Source: a bacterium
Lineage (GTDB): Bacteria > Zixibacteria > MSB-5A5 > GN15 > FEB-12
DNA: 64,000 bases
Direction of reading: 5' to 3'
Assembly: GCA_016708025.1 (NCBI GenBank)
Contig: JADJGQ010000001.1
Location: 930,001 to 994,000 of the forward strand
Shown here: positions 1-8,898 of the stretch, piece after piece
How positions within the stretch are numbered: position 1 is the stretch's first letter
Layout of the letters: the number at the start of each line of letters is the position of its first letter
Notes under the pieces: generated by a model
The model's input: only the letters and a program-made list of their open reading frames with translations
Databases searched by the model: none
What the model was told of the DNA's origin: nothing
Program-made: the position numbers and the translations under genes

Positions 1-59
1 TCAATTTGACGCATGTTAGTTCAACACATCCGGTTCGCCCCCGGAGGAGGAAGAGATAA

Positions 60-1460
60 ATGCTAAGGCGAATTAAGTTCTTGCCTGTATTGCTCTTAGC
101 TGCTTTTGTCGTCGTTATGGCGGCGGGCTGCTCTCAGGATGAGGATGTCGTCAGTCCGGTTTCCACGACCGAACTTACCCTGTCGGCTCTTCGTTTACCG
201 ATTCCGCCGCCTGGCATGATATATGAACTGTGGGCTGCCAGCTCCGATGATACCATTTCACTCGGAAAGTTCTCGTATGATCCGACGTTGCAGACCTTTC
301 TGGATGCCAACGGCGATCCGCGCGAGAATGTCTTTCAGCTTGGCGGCGATGTATTCGATTACAATTCGCTGTTTGTATCAGTCGAAGTCGACCCCGACGA
401 TGACCTGGATGCACACGGTCCGATCATGTTGATCGACGCTGTCAGCGATCCGGCGAATTCCCCGTTCCAATTGGTCTTTCCGCTTTCAGATTCGCTCTGG
501 GAAGGGTATGCGAGACTGAATATGGAAGGGGTCTCCGACCGCGATCGTAACCAGAATGACGGGAATGGTCTCTGGTTCAGTCGCTACTCGACGATTTTGT
601 TCCAAGTCCCTGATACGTTTGCCGTCACGATTGATACGGTCGACAGTGTTGACTCAGTCGGTACGCAGCCGATCAACTTCATTATCGGGATCGAGGACAT
701 TGAAACGACAATCGTCTTTGTCGAGCAGGATACTGCCCTTTGGAGAAAAGGGATGGTCTGGTTGGGTGCGCAGCCGCTGCGCCATTATGGGCTTAGTTAC
801 ACGTTCGTAACACAGTGGGATTCGACGCCGCCGTTCTCTGCTCGGGCGCTGAAGCCGACCTTTACGACCGGTGCCCGTTCGGACCGCGTTGATTACTTCA
901 CGCAGGATTACGATGCTCTTCCCGACTATACCGAATGGGGTTGGAAATACAAGGGTTGGATGGTGCTTCCGCACTACAACTCAGTGGCGATGACGACTAA
1001 GTGGCGGATGACGCCGCCGGCGTGGCGCTATAAATCAGACAACTTCAATTGGCTACCCGGTGATACCGGCGTGCTGTTCACAACGGGAACGTTTGCCAGA
1101 ATCGACACGACCGACGACAGCAATCCGTACAAACTGGATGGACCAATTCCGCCATACCCGGGTGAGGATTTCCTGAATTCGACAGCTCTCCAGGCTGCCT
1201 TCGGGATCAATAGCATTGAGATCATGCCGTTTGGATTTGGGAATGAAGGAACGATATTCATCTCCCTTGAGCCTGAGAACAGGCTCACCGACACTACCAA
1301 TTTCCCGTTGATCCTGATGACGAAAACGTTGCCTTTCAGCCGCGATTCGATCGTTGCCGGAACGGTGCAACTGGGGATGCAGAACCGGAGCAGTACACTG
1401 GATAACGATCCGTTGGCGCCCGGATTCCCGCAGATTGACGTAGCGATCAAGCGATTCTAG
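60..1460 (+). CDS. secreted lipoprotein of unknown function
   Basis: A 466-residue protein with a lipoprotein signal: a basic start (MLRRIK), a hydrophobic stretch and a lipobox ending AAGC at about residue 24, so it is probably anchored in a membrane after export. The ATG follows a strong GGAGGAGG ribosome site. Residues ~40-125 contain 'YELWAASSDDTISLGKF', which resembles the extracytoplasmic domain of RskA-type anti-sigma factors. There is no cytoplasmic anti-sigma part, so that likeness is only to a fold. The rest is rich in Asp, Thr, Pro and aromatic residues, as in surface or periplasmic beta proteins. I do not recognise a family for the whole protein. A good terminator follows, so it is probably transcribed alone. 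Confidence 0.8.
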   Translation: MLRRIKFLPVLLLAAFVVVMAAGCSQDEDVVSPVSTTELTLSALRLPIPPPGMIYELWAASSDDTISLGKFSYDPTLQTFLDANGDPRENVFQLGGDVFDYNSLFVSVEVDPDDDLDAHGPIMLIDAVSDPANSPFQLVFPLSDSLWEGYARLNMEGVSDRDRNQNDGNGLWFSRYSTILFQVPDTFAVTIDTVDSVDSVGTQPINFIIGIEDIETTIVFVEQDTALWRKGMVWLGAQPLRHYGLSYTFVTQWDSTPPFSARALKPTFTTGARSDRVDYFTQDYDALPDYTEWGWKYKGWMVLPHYNSVAMTTKWRMTPPAWRYKSDNFNWLPGDTGVLFTTGTFARIDTTDDSNPYKLDGPIPPYPGEDFLNSTALQAAFGINSIEIMPFGFGNEGTIFISLEPENRLTDTTNFPLILMTKTLPFSRDSIVAGTVQLGMQNRSSTLDNDPLAPGFPQIDVAIKRF

Positions 1461-1490
1461 TTTAGTATCACATTCGCTAAGTAATGAAGT

Positions 1491-1518
1491 AGAGCCTGTC
1501 CTCAGACAGGCTCTTTTT
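1491..1518 (+). terminator. rho-independent terminator
   Basis: A perfect 10-bp stem (AGAGCCTGTC / GACAGGCTCT) with a CTCA loop and a following T run, 30 bases after the lipoprotein stop codon. It ends the lipoprotein transcript and separates it from the leader RNA further down. Confidence 0.9.
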
Positions 1519-1560
1519 ATGTTCGGCAAATTGGTCGTTGATGGTTGGGGGGGAGGCATT

Positions 1561-1845
1561 TAGGCTGCAACTTTGTTGCACAATACCGGCAGTAGTTCTG
1601 ACGGCCGTGCCCCGGCACCACTCCCGGAAAGTACGATATTTCATTGCATAATCCGGTACGGGGTCGTATATTTTATCCACATCGGCCAGCGGCACAGCGC
1701 TTGCTTGGTTCTAATTCGTGAGAATGCGTCTATCATTCCCTTATTCGTAAACTCGTCACTTGAAATAAGGGAGTGGTGAGCGCTGGTTCGCCAGCCACCT
1801 GACGTTAGAGTCGGGCATCCCCCCTCCACCACTCCCTCTTTTTTC
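1561..1845 (+). ncRNA. structured leader RNA, candidate transcription attenuator or riboswitch
   Basis: This lies in the 450-base gap before the first histidine kinase. Bases 1768-1778 pair perfectly over 11 bp with 1827-1837, followed by a CTCTTTTTTC tract, which gives a terminator-like stem. Inside it are a hairpin GCTGG-TTCG-CCAGC (1782-1795) and a second stem CCTGAC/GTCGGG, making a three-way junction. The 10-mer CACCACTCCC occurs twice, at 1616-1625 and 1827-1836, and both copies are complementary to 1769-1778. Pairing with the upstream copy would block the terminator. A small TGCAAC-TTT-GTTGCA hairpin lies at 1566-1580. No known riboswitch consensus was recognised and no clear promoter was found. 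A stand-alone small RNA with its own terminator is the main alternative. Confidence 0.55.
1826..1845 (+). terminator. terminator half of the leader switch
   Basis: The 3' arm CCACCACTCCCT plus a T-rich run. Its partner is 1768-1778. It is followed 70 bases later by the kinase ribosome site, so termination here would cut off expression of the kinase genes. Confidence 0.6.
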
Positions 1846-1912
1846 TTACAGCCAAGCAGATACTCCGAGTTCCGTCACTGTTCCCCGCTCTTCCAAGGAG
1901 CAGGGTAAACCT

Positions 1913-3919
1913 TTGCCTCAATCTGTCGATATCTCCCCAAGTATGTGGTTTTTCCCAAGACCTAATCTTCGGTCGGCTAAGAGCGATGATATCGTGATGC
2001 GTACCGGGTTTCTGGCGCGTCTCGGTCATTTGATCGTTCTACAAGCGATCTTCGTCTTTGCGGCGATCGCCCTGGTGCTTTTCTATCCGGGGCCAAACAA
2101 GACTTCGTCCGAAGATGCAGGGCCGTTCCACGCGACCGTACAAGACCTCGGCCAACGCCTATTGGAAAACTACCTTCAGGATCCCAATCTTTCTGACCAG
2201 CGCGCGACTGGTACATTGAGAGATGAAATCCAGCTCAGCGGTGAAGGGATCGTCTCGGCCGCTCTGTTTATGGTCAAGGGGGATGGCACTGTCGAATGTC
2301 TCAATGCACTCGGTCCGCAAATGCCGACCTCGAGTGCCAGTGATCTGACCGAGGGGGTCAGCACGATCCGCCAGGATCTGATCAGGCACGTTGCCGCCGA
2401 AGCCCCCGGATTCTTTCTTTCAAGCATCATCAATGATGAACAGAAGAATGTCTATTACCGCCCGCTGGGAAGCGATATCCCAGCCGTGCTGGTTGCCACA
2501 ATTAATCATGACCTTTTGATCTCCAGTCGGTCGGAACTACAGTATGCGCTGATCATGCTCTTTCTGGTCTCGGTGCTGCTGTCACTCATGACCATTTATC
2601 TCATCTGGAAGCGATTCCGCCAACCGTTGGTGCACTTGATCCGACGCTTGGAGAAGACGGCTGATGGCGAGGTCTATTACCAGTTGGAGACGGAGGGGGA
2701 TATCGAGTTGAACGTGTTGAGCAACACCTTCAATCGTTTGACGAAAACCCTCTGGTCGAATCAGCAGGAGATGAAATCGTACAACAATCGCCTCAGGGAG
2801 ATCAATGCTTCGCTTTTGCAGTCGCGTCTCTTCCTGGCGACCCTGATCGACAGCTCGCCTTCGGCGATAGTAGTGACATCACGCGACGGCCAGATAATCA
2901 TCTTCAACCGGGAAGCGTGCAAAGTATTTGGCTACAGTTCAGATGATGCGGTGGGAAGAAACGTCTCCGAGTTATTTAAACAGCCGATCAATAAGAAGCT
3001 CTCGGATGAAGATGATAAGCCGGGTTTTGAGGCGATCAGCCTTCGCGCAGATGGTTCTGCGTTTCCGGTATGGGTGACGATGACACCGACCCGATCCGAT
3101 GAAGGGGATGTCTGGGCATTCGTTTATATTCTGCACGATATTACTGAGTCGACTAGTTTTCAGGAGATGATGATCCGCCTTGATCGATATTCCACCCGCG
3201 GCGAAATGGCGGGCGATATCGCTCACGAGATCAACAACTACCTGGCGGTGCTGTCGGGCAATCTCGAACTGCTCCCTATCATCCTGAAGAAGGGGGATCC
3301 CGAGAAGATCGAGAAGAAGCTCGAACTAATGCGGAATACCGTTGATCGAGTGGCCCGCTTCGCCGACGGACTCATGGATACCAATCGAGACGAAGCGACG
3401 CCAGAACCGACCAGCCTTAACCAGGTGGTTGAAAACGTGCTGGCATTCCTTAAGCCACAGAACAAGTTTGATGCGGTCGAATTCACGACCATACTCTCGT
3501 CCGAACTGCAGGTGATAGCAGTTGATCCGGGACAGGTTCAGCAGCTTCTGGTCAATCTGGTTAACAACGCGACTGATGCCGCTATTGCGATCGGGGTTAA
3601 GCCGGACATCAGAATTGCTACCAGCTGTACTCTAATAGAAGGTAATCGCTACGCCCAGGTGTCGGTGGCCGATAATGGCAGTGGCGTACCTGAAGAAAAG
3701 GTGGAGGCACTGTTTACGCGCCGGTTCACGACCAAGCGCAAGGGACACGGCATTGGCCTGGTCACCTGTAAGCGGATCATGGATGCCCACCAGGGGAAGA
3801 TCGAGTATCACTTTGTCGATGGCGCCATTTTTACCTGTAGTTTCCCATATGAACGGACGGCTGTAGTGGAACAAGAAGTCTCGCCTGTTCAGCCGACCTC
3901 CGAGTTGGTTCGCGCGTAA
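1913..3919 (+). CDS. membrane sensor histidine kinase (HAMP-PAS-HisKA-HATPase)
   Basis: A 668-residue sensor kinase. It has a first membrane segment at ~37-58, an extracytoplasmic domain, a second membrane segment at ~211-233, HAMP at ~234-285, PAS at ~305-412, a HisKA box with the likely phosphorylated His438 (AHEINN) and a HATPase domain with N box (NLVNNATDA), G1 (VADNGSGVP) and G2 (GHGIGLVTCKRI). The start shown is TTG, 12 bases after AAGGAG; in-frame ATGs at 1943 and 1997 are alternatives, and the last gives the most usual short N-terminus. No response regulator lies nearby, so it probably phosphorylates a regulator encoded elsewhere. It sits behind the candidate attenuator and 42 bases before a second kinase. 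Confidence 0.9.
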   Translation: MPQSVDISPSMWFFPRPNLRSAKSDDIVMRTGFLARLGHLIVLQAIFVFAAIALVLFYPGPNKTSSEDAGPFHATVQDLGQRLLENYLQDPNLSDQRATGTLRDEIQLSGEGIVSAALFMVKGDGTVECLNALGPQMPTSSASDLTEGVSTIRQDLIRHVAAEAPGFFLSSIINDEQKNVYYRPLGSDIPAVLVATINHDLLISSRSELQYALIMLFLVSVLLSLMTIYLIWKRFRQPLVHLIRRLEKTADGEVYYQLETEGDIELNVLSNTFNRLTKTLWSNQQEMKSYNNRLREINASLLQSRLFLATLIDSSPSAIVVTSRDGQIIIFNREACKVFGYSSDDAVGRNVSELFKQPINKKLSDEDDKPGFEAISLRADGSAFPVWVTMTPTRSDEGDVWAFVYILHDITESTSFQEMMIRLDRYSTRGEMAGDIAHEINNYLAVLSGNLELLPIILKKGDPEKIEKKLELMRNTVDRVARFADGLMDTNRDEATPEPTSLNQVVENVLAFLKPQNKFDAVEFTTILSSELQVIAVDPGQVQQLLVNLVNNATDAAIAIGVKPDIRIATSCTLIEGNRYAQVSVADNGSGVPEEKVEALFTRRFTTKRKGHGIGLVTCKRIMDAHQGKIEYHFVDGAIFTCSFPYERTAVVEQEVSPVQPTSELVRA

Positions 3920-3961
3920 CTTTATCTTGCCGCTCTCCTAAGGTCACCGTACTTTTCCCAC

Positions 3962-5977
3962 ATGCGAGCAAAGCGGGAAGACCAATCCCCCCTTGATCAA
4001 CGAACCGTTGCCCTGATCATTGTCGCCATAGCATTGGCGGTACTGGTCTTTACGTGGGTTGGGATCAGCCAGAGCCGCAAAGACAGTTTTCAGCTTCTGG
4101 TGCGTCAGGGCGTCGCTTTCACAACCGCTTTGGCCGAAGCCTCACAAAATGCCATTGATGCCGAGCGATTCTATGATCGACTGATGCAACGTCGATACGC
4201 CGATCTGGTCACGACTCTTCTTGGCAACCGCCAATCCGTTTCCAACCAACAATTATATCAATTTGCCAGAGATCACGACCTGCTGGGAGTCTGGTTGTTC
4301 GAGCGCGACTCCAGTGGGGTGATTCGTTCTGAGGCCGGCTCCGCCCGGATCAATCTGCCGGAATTCGTTCGTTTTGAGGCCGATACGCTGGGGCTTTCCA
4401 ATGCACCCCAGTTCATTCAGTTGATCGATGAGCAGGAGGAATCGGGTGAGGTTGCACTCTACTACCTGCAACTGACTGACAGTCTCAACCGCGTGATCAT
4501 ATTGGCGGCGGATGGCCGCGCGTACCAGTCTGCGTTGCAGCAGACCGGGATCGGCTTTCTCTCGCAGCGCATGGCGCGCGAAGAGGGGGTCGAGTATATC
4601 ATTTACCAGTCAACTGAGGGGATTATCTTTGCCTCCCGCAAGCCGGGCGAACTGCTGGCTATCGAGTCTGATCCATTCCTGCAGGAAGCATTGAAGAGCG
4701 ACACGACGGTCAATCGGATATTCGAATTCCAGGGAGAAGATGTCCTGGAACTGGTGCACCCATTCTCAACGGTCGACTATCCTCAGGGTGTATATCGGGT
4801 TGGTCTGTCGCTGCGCGGCTACAATGCAGTCTCGAGAGGTTTCGACTGGCAAATGATCGTTCTGTCGATTCTCCTTTTTGGCTTGGTGATTACCGCAGTC
4901 CTATATCTCAACAGCCACCGGAAGCGGAGAGAGATATCCCGGGAGTACTCTCAGATAAAGTCAGTGACTGAGCGAATATTCGAGCAGATGGAGACCGGAG
5001 TGGCGGTTGTTTCATCTGATGGCGTCGTGCAGTTCGCCAATGCGGCATTTGGACGAGCTATCGGGAAGCCGGAGATCACGGGAAAAGGGTGGCGTGAGGC
5101 CGCCGGCGCTGTCGATACACGCTTGCGTGATCTGATCGATGCCGGCGAATCGAAGGGGGAGACCGAGATCGTTCTCCGATCAGGATCTGAAAATCGTTAT
5201 CTCCTCTTTGGATGGTCCCGAGTGGATTTCGAGCAATCAGGTAAGGCGGCAACTGTCTTTGTAGTCTACGACATCAGTCGAATGCGCCAGATTGAACAGG
5301 ATGCGGCGCGGAGGGAACGTCTTTCAGAGATGGGGAATCTGGCGGCCGGGGTTGCGCATGAAATTCGGAATCCGCTTAATACAATCTCTATCGCGGCACA
5401 ACGGCTGGCCTCGGAGTTCACGCCGACCGAGCGGTCGGACGAGTTTGCCCAGTTCACGCAATCGATCCGTACGGAAACCAAGCGCCTGAATGACATCATC
5501 ACCCGGTTCCTGGCGCTGGCGAGGGAAGATCAGAAGCGCCGCCAGCGTGTCGAGCTCGGTCATTTGATCGAACAGAGCATGGCGTTGGCGATGGTCGAAG
5601 CGCCGCAGTTGGGCATCCGGCTCTTGATGGAAATCGAGTCGGGGCTTGAGATCGAGACTGACCCCGATGGAATGAAGCAGGTCTTTGTCAATCTGTTCAA
5701 CAATGCAAAAGAGGCGGCCGCTGGGAGGCCGATTGATGTCCTCATCGAAGCTCATCGCGAAAATGCGCAGGCGATTATCTCATTCTCGGACACCGGGCCC
5801 GGCATTCCGGCTAATGTAAGAGACAAGATATTTACTCCTTATTTCACTACCAAAGAGGCCGGAACGGGACTTGGATTGCCGACTGTCCATAAGATCATCA
5901 CCGGACTTGGCGGCACCATAGTGACGGGCGATTCGACAACGGGTGCGCGCTTCGTCATAACTTTGCCTCTCCACTAG
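3962..5977 (+). CDS. membrane sensor histidine kinase (PAS-HisKA-HATPase)
   Basis: A 671-residue kinase with membrane segments at ~16-36 and ~297-316 around a large sensor domain of about 260 residues. A PAS-like domain follows at ~335-440, then HisKA with the likely phospho-acceptor His466 (AHEIRNP) and a HATPase domain with N box (NLFNNAKEA), G1 (FSDTGPGIP) and G2 (GTGLGLPTVHKI). The ATP-binding and HisKA regions are closest in style to NtrB/ZraS-type kinases, which often work with sigma-54 activators, but no such partner is adjacent. The ribosome site is weak. It probably shares a transcript with the kinase upstream. Confidence 0.9.
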   Translation: MRAKREDQSPLDQRTVALIIVAIALAVLVFTWVGISQSRKDSFQLLVRQGVAFTTALAEASQNAIDAERFYDRLMQRRYADLVTTLLGNRQSVSNQQLYQFARDHDLLGVWLFERDSSGVIRSEAGSARINLPEFVRFEADTLGLSNAPQFIQLIDEQEESGEVALYYLQLTDSLNRVIILAADGRAYQSALQQTGIGFLSQRMAREEGVEYIIYQSTEGIIFASRKPGELLAIESDPFLQEALKSDTTVNRIFEFQGEDVLELVHPFSTVDYPQGVYRVGLSLRGYNAVSRGFDWQMIVLSILLFGLVITAVLYLNSHRKRREISREYSQIKSVTERIFEQMETGVAVVSSDGVVQFANAAFGRAIGKPEITGKGWREAAGAVDTRLRDLIDAGESKGETEIVLRSGSENRYLLFGWSRVDFEQSGKAATVFVVYDISRMRQIEQDAARRERLSEMGNLAAGVAHEIRNPLNTISIAAQRLASEFTPTERSDEFAQFTQSIRTETKRLNDIITRFLALAREDQKRRQRVELGHLIEQSMALAMVEAPQLGIRLLMEIESGLEIETDPDGMKQVFVNLFNNAKEAAAGRPIDVLIEAHRENAQAIISFSDTGPGIPANVRDKIFTPYFTTKEAGTGLGLPTVHKIITGLGGTIVTGDSTTGARFVITLPLH

Positions 5978-5986
5978 CCAAAGAAA

Positions 5987-6008
5987 AAGGCGGTCCTGCG
6001 ACCGCCTT
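5987..6008 (-). terminator. terminator between convergent genes
   Basis: A perfect 9-bp stem AAGGCGGTC/GACCGCCTT with a CTGC loop. On the minus strand it is followed by TTTTTCTT, so it mainly ends the citrate synthase transcript. It also lies just after the second kinase and may stop both. Confidence 0.85.
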
Positions 6009-6038
6009 CTCTCAATCAACAATTGATACTCAGCTTTC

Positions 6039-7358
6039 TCAGCCTTTGGCTTTCGCCACCTGGGCTTTGAGCCAATCGGTTCCGACCGATTTCGGACGGG
6101 TGATCGGCGTGCCGAGTGCACGGTTCAACACCAACTGCGCCAGCATGCCCATGGCACGCGAGACGGAGAAGAGAACCGTATAGTAGTCGAATTCCTTCAG
6201 GTCATAATACCAGAGGAGCGAGCCGGAGGCGGCGTCGACATTCGGCCACGGATCTTTCGCCTTACCATGCTCTTTGAGCACTTTCGGGACGATCTTGAAA
6301 ACGCGATCGACAGTCTGGAAGACCGGATCGTTCGGCATATGCTTGTTGCCAAAATCGCGGAAAGCATCAAAGCGCGGATCGGTGATACGGAGAACGGCAT
6401 GACCGTAACCCGGGACGACCTGTCCACCCTTGAGAGTTTCCCACGCGTACTTTTCGAGTTCTTCTTCGGTCGGGACGCCCTTGAATTTCTTGATAGTCTC
6501 AAGCACCCAGCCGAGGCATTCCTGATTCGCCAGACCGTGCAGGGGGCCGGCCAGTCCGTTCAGACCAGCGGAGACCGAATAGTACGGATCAGACAGAGCC
6601 GAGCCTACCGTATGGCAGGTATTGGCGGAGACGTTTCCACCTTCGTGATCTGAGTGGAGCACGAGGTAGAGGCGCATCATGTCATAGACTTCTTCAGCCG
6701 CGATCTTCGGAGCGCCCTTTTTTGCTTTCGGCTTGTCGATGCCGAGCATGTGGCAGTAGTCCGCACCCCAGTCAAGTTTCGGGCTCGGTTTGATGATCGG
6801 ACCCTTCTTGTATTTGATGCGATAGACACCGGCGGCGATACTGTGGATCGTTCCGAGAATGCGCATGGCGTCATCCAGCGTCGGCTCCCAGTATTCAGAC
6901 TTGTTCATACCTTTGGAATAGCGTTTGCGGAAGATCGACTCATTCTCCATGGCGAGAATAGCGGTATCAAGCATCGCCATCGGATGCGAGGTCTTCGGCA
7001 TCGCTTTGAGCACTTTCCAGACGTAGTCCGGAACTTTACTGTTCTTCTTCAGCTCTTTCTGGAAACCAACCAGTTCTTCCTTGGTCGGCATTTCACCGGT
7101 AAGAAGCAGCCAGAAGATCTCTTCGGGGAGTTTCTCGGTGAGATCTTTGATCGGGATGCCGCGGATGACCAGACCAGTATCCGGTTCGACCAACGAGGTA
7201 TCACAGACCATACCTTTGATCCCGCGCATGCCGCCGATCGCTTGTTCCACCGTCACCTGCGAGATGACGACATCGCGACCGTCTTTCATGATCTGCGCGC
7301 GTTCTTCACGAAGCTTGGGAATCTGTTCGGCCATTCTCTGTTTTAGTGTCTTGGCCAT
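6039..7358 (-). CDS. gltA: citrate synthase, eukaryotic (mitochondrial)-like type
   Basis: A 439-residue citrate synthase that condenses acetyl-CoA and oxaloacetate to citrate at the entry of the TCA cycle. The catalytic residues are present as His274 (GPLHGLANQE), His320 (GYGHAVLR) and Asp375 (NVDAASG), the same numbers used for the pig heart enzyme. The sequence style (HSDHEGGNVSA, SVSAGLNGLAGPLHG) is that of the mitochondrial-like synthases known from Geobacter, not the NADH-regulated proteobacterial type. The ATG follows AAGGAG. A CRP-like palindrome lies ~55 bases upstream. It stands alone between a terminator and the promoter region. Confidence 0.95.
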   Translation of the reverse strand: MAKTLKQRMAEQIPKLREERAQIMKDGRDVVISQVTVEQAIGGMRGIKGMVCDTSLVEPDTGLVIRGIPIKDLTEKLPEEIFWLLLTGEMPTKEELVGFQKELKKNSKVPDYVWKVLKAMPKTSHPMAMLDTAILAMENESIFRKRYSKGMNKSEYWEPTLDDAMRILGTIHSIAAGVYRIKYKKGPIIKPSPKLDWGADYCHMLGIDKPKAKKGAPKIAAEEVYDMMRLYLVLHSDHEGGNVSANTCHTVGSALSDPYYSVSAGLNGLAGPLHGLANQECLGWVLETIKKFKGVPTEEELEKYAWETLKGGQVVPGYGHAVLRITDPRFDAFRDFGNKHMPNDPVFQTVDRVFKIVPKVLKEHGKAKDPWPNVDAASGSLLWYYDLKEFDYYTVLFSVSRAMGMLAQLVLNRALGTPITRPKSVGTDWLKAQVAKAKG

Positions 7359-7401
7359 CGAAGTACTCCTTTGTTTATGAGTCGGCGAATAGCTCTCTTA
7401 C

Positions 7402-7429
7402 ATTCTAATGTGTGAATTGTTTCACATTA
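7402..7429 (-). promoter_or_regulatory. CRP/FNR-family operator in the citrate synthase promoter region
   Basis: TGTGA-N6-TCACA at 7411-7426 is a perfect match to the CRP half-site pair, and it sits inside a wider inverted repeat TAATGTG...CACATTA (7406-7429). On the minus strand a TAGAAT -10-like box (7407-7402) lies just downstream, so the site would overlap the -35 region. Binding by a CRP/FNR-type regulator is inferred from the site alone. Confidence 0.6.
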
Positions 7430-7502
7430 CCGCAGAAAGTAGTATTACTTGGTTCGGTTTGTCAAGCAACGAACTTGTGAAGATGGGTAGATTTGCCAAT
7501 TT

Positions 7503-8897
7503 TTAGTCGGGGAGCAGCTTGCCCGGATTCAGGGCGCCATTCGGGTCAAAGATATGCTTGATCTGTCTCATCGCCGAAATGGTGGCCGGGGGGAATTCAA
7601 GGGGTAGGTATTGCCTCTTGGCCAGTCCAATGCCGTGTTCGCCCGTCAGCGTCCCACCCAAAGCAATGGTCTTTTTCATGAGGGTGAGAATCCCCTCTTC
7701 GATCAAAGCTCTGTCAGCCTCCGAGCCGGTTGAGGAGAGGAAATTGACATGCAGGTTGCCATCGCCAGCATGACCGAAAGAGTTGATGCGGAGCGGGCTT
7801 GCGGCGTTCATTTCCGCCACAAAGTCAACCAGTACAGGGAATTGGCTGTTGGGAACGGCAACATCCTCAGAGATGCGCAGCGCTGCTGATTCTCTGATAG
7901 CCTTGGAGAGATTTCTTCTCACCGCCCAGAGCGTCTCTGCCTTTGCAGCATCAGTCTCTGCACGGAGATAGGAGCAGCCATTCCTGGAACATATATCACG
8001 AATTTGTGCGGTTTCTTTCTGGGGATCTATACCGGTGGTTTCAATCAGGAGGATAGCTGCAACGTCATCTAAGCCATCATGCTTTTCATATTGATTGGAG
8101 CAGGCGGCAGCATCGCCGTCGAGAAATTCCAGCACTGTAGGGATGATTCCCTCAGCCGTGATATCTGAAACAGTCTTAGCCGCTTTGGTTGGGTGTGGAA
8201 AAGCGACCAGGATGGTGGCCCCACGAGTCGGGATAGGGATGAGGCGGAGGGCAATCTCGGTGATGATTGCCAGAGTCCCCTCAGATGCCACCAGCAGCTC
8301 TCCTAGGCCACCGAAGCCTGATTGTTGACCGAGAATACCTGTTTTCAAGAGTGAACCGTCGGCCAGGACTGCTTCGAGCCCAAGGACGTAATCCTTGGTG
8401 ACGCCAAAGCGTCGACACCGAAGTCCACCGGCGCCTTCTGCCACGTTGCCGCCAAGTGTAGACTCCAAATAGCTGGCGGGGTCAGGCGGATAAGTCAATC
8501 CAATCTTGGCGGCTTCGTCCTGCAGGGTCTTGGTGATTACACCCGGACCCACGAACGCCGAGAAAGTGGCAGTATTAATGCGCTGGTGTGCAATAAGTTC
8601 AGTTGATATGACTAAACTATTACTTGAAGGTACGCAACCACCTGAAAGGCCGGTCCCGCCGCCTCTTGGGACAACGGGGATGCTGTGCTGAGAGCAGAAG
8701 CGGACTGCCGCCTGAACATCCTCGCGGACCCGCGCCATCAGAATAGCAGAGGGTTTCCCGCTGTAATTGGTGGCATCTTTGAAATACTTTTCGTGAGTAT
8801 AGTCGGGTTCGATTATGAGCGAATCCGGGAATGAGAGTTGTTCGCGAAGAAGTTCAAAAGGGGACGGAGGCATTGGAGTGAGACTCGATCTCTGCAA
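7503..8897 (-). CDS. FAD-linked oxidase, GlcD / D-lactate dehydrogenase family
   Basis: A 464-residue flavoprotein. The N-terminal FAD-binding PCMH domain contains 'VPRGGGTGLSGG', and the C-terminal FAD-oxidase domain contains 'FGHAGDGNLHVN' and 'GTLTGEHGIGLAKR', which are typical of glycolate oxidase GlcD and of D-lactate or other D-2-hydroxyacid dehydrogenases. It would oxidise a 2-hydroxyacid to a 2-oxoacid. The exact substrate cannot be read from the sequence, and there is no GlcE, GlcF or iron-sulfur partner beside it. The start shown is a TTG immediately after the FmdB stop (TAAATTG). ATG at 8873 is an alternative, but neither has a good ribosome site, so translation may be coupled to the upstream gene. 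Confidence 0.85.
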   Translation of the reverse strand: MQRSSLTPMPPSPFELLREQLSFPDSLIIEPDYTHEKYFKDATNYSGKPSAILMARVREDVQAAVRFCSQHSIPVVPRGGGTGLSGGCVPSSNSLVISTELIAHQRINTATFSAFVGPGVITKTLQDEAAKIGLTYPPDPASYLESTLGGNVAEGAGGLRCRRFGVTKDYVLGLEAVLADGSLLKTGILGQQSGFGGLGELLVASEGTLAIITEIALRLIPIPTRGATILVAFPHPTKAAKTVSDITAEGIIPTVLEFLDGDAAACSNQYEKHDGLDDVAAILLIETTGIDPQKETAQIRDICSRNGCSYLRAETDAAKAETLWAVRRNLSKAIRESAALRISEDVAVPNSQFPVLVDFVAEMNAASPLRINSFGHAGDGNLHVNFLSSTGSEADRALIEEGILTLMKKTIALGGTLTGEHGIGLAKRQYLPLEFPPATISAMRQIKHIFDPNGALNPGKLLPD

Positions 8898-8898
8898 T

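Noticed and set aside
1483..1560. A promoter for the leader RNA
   Set aside because: TTGATG and TTGGTC occur, but no matching -10 box at the right distance; the run of seven G is not a known signal. No claim made.
6654..7346. A 230-codon open frame on the plus strand
   Set aside because: Antisense to citrate synthase; the His- and Arg-rich product is a typical shadow.
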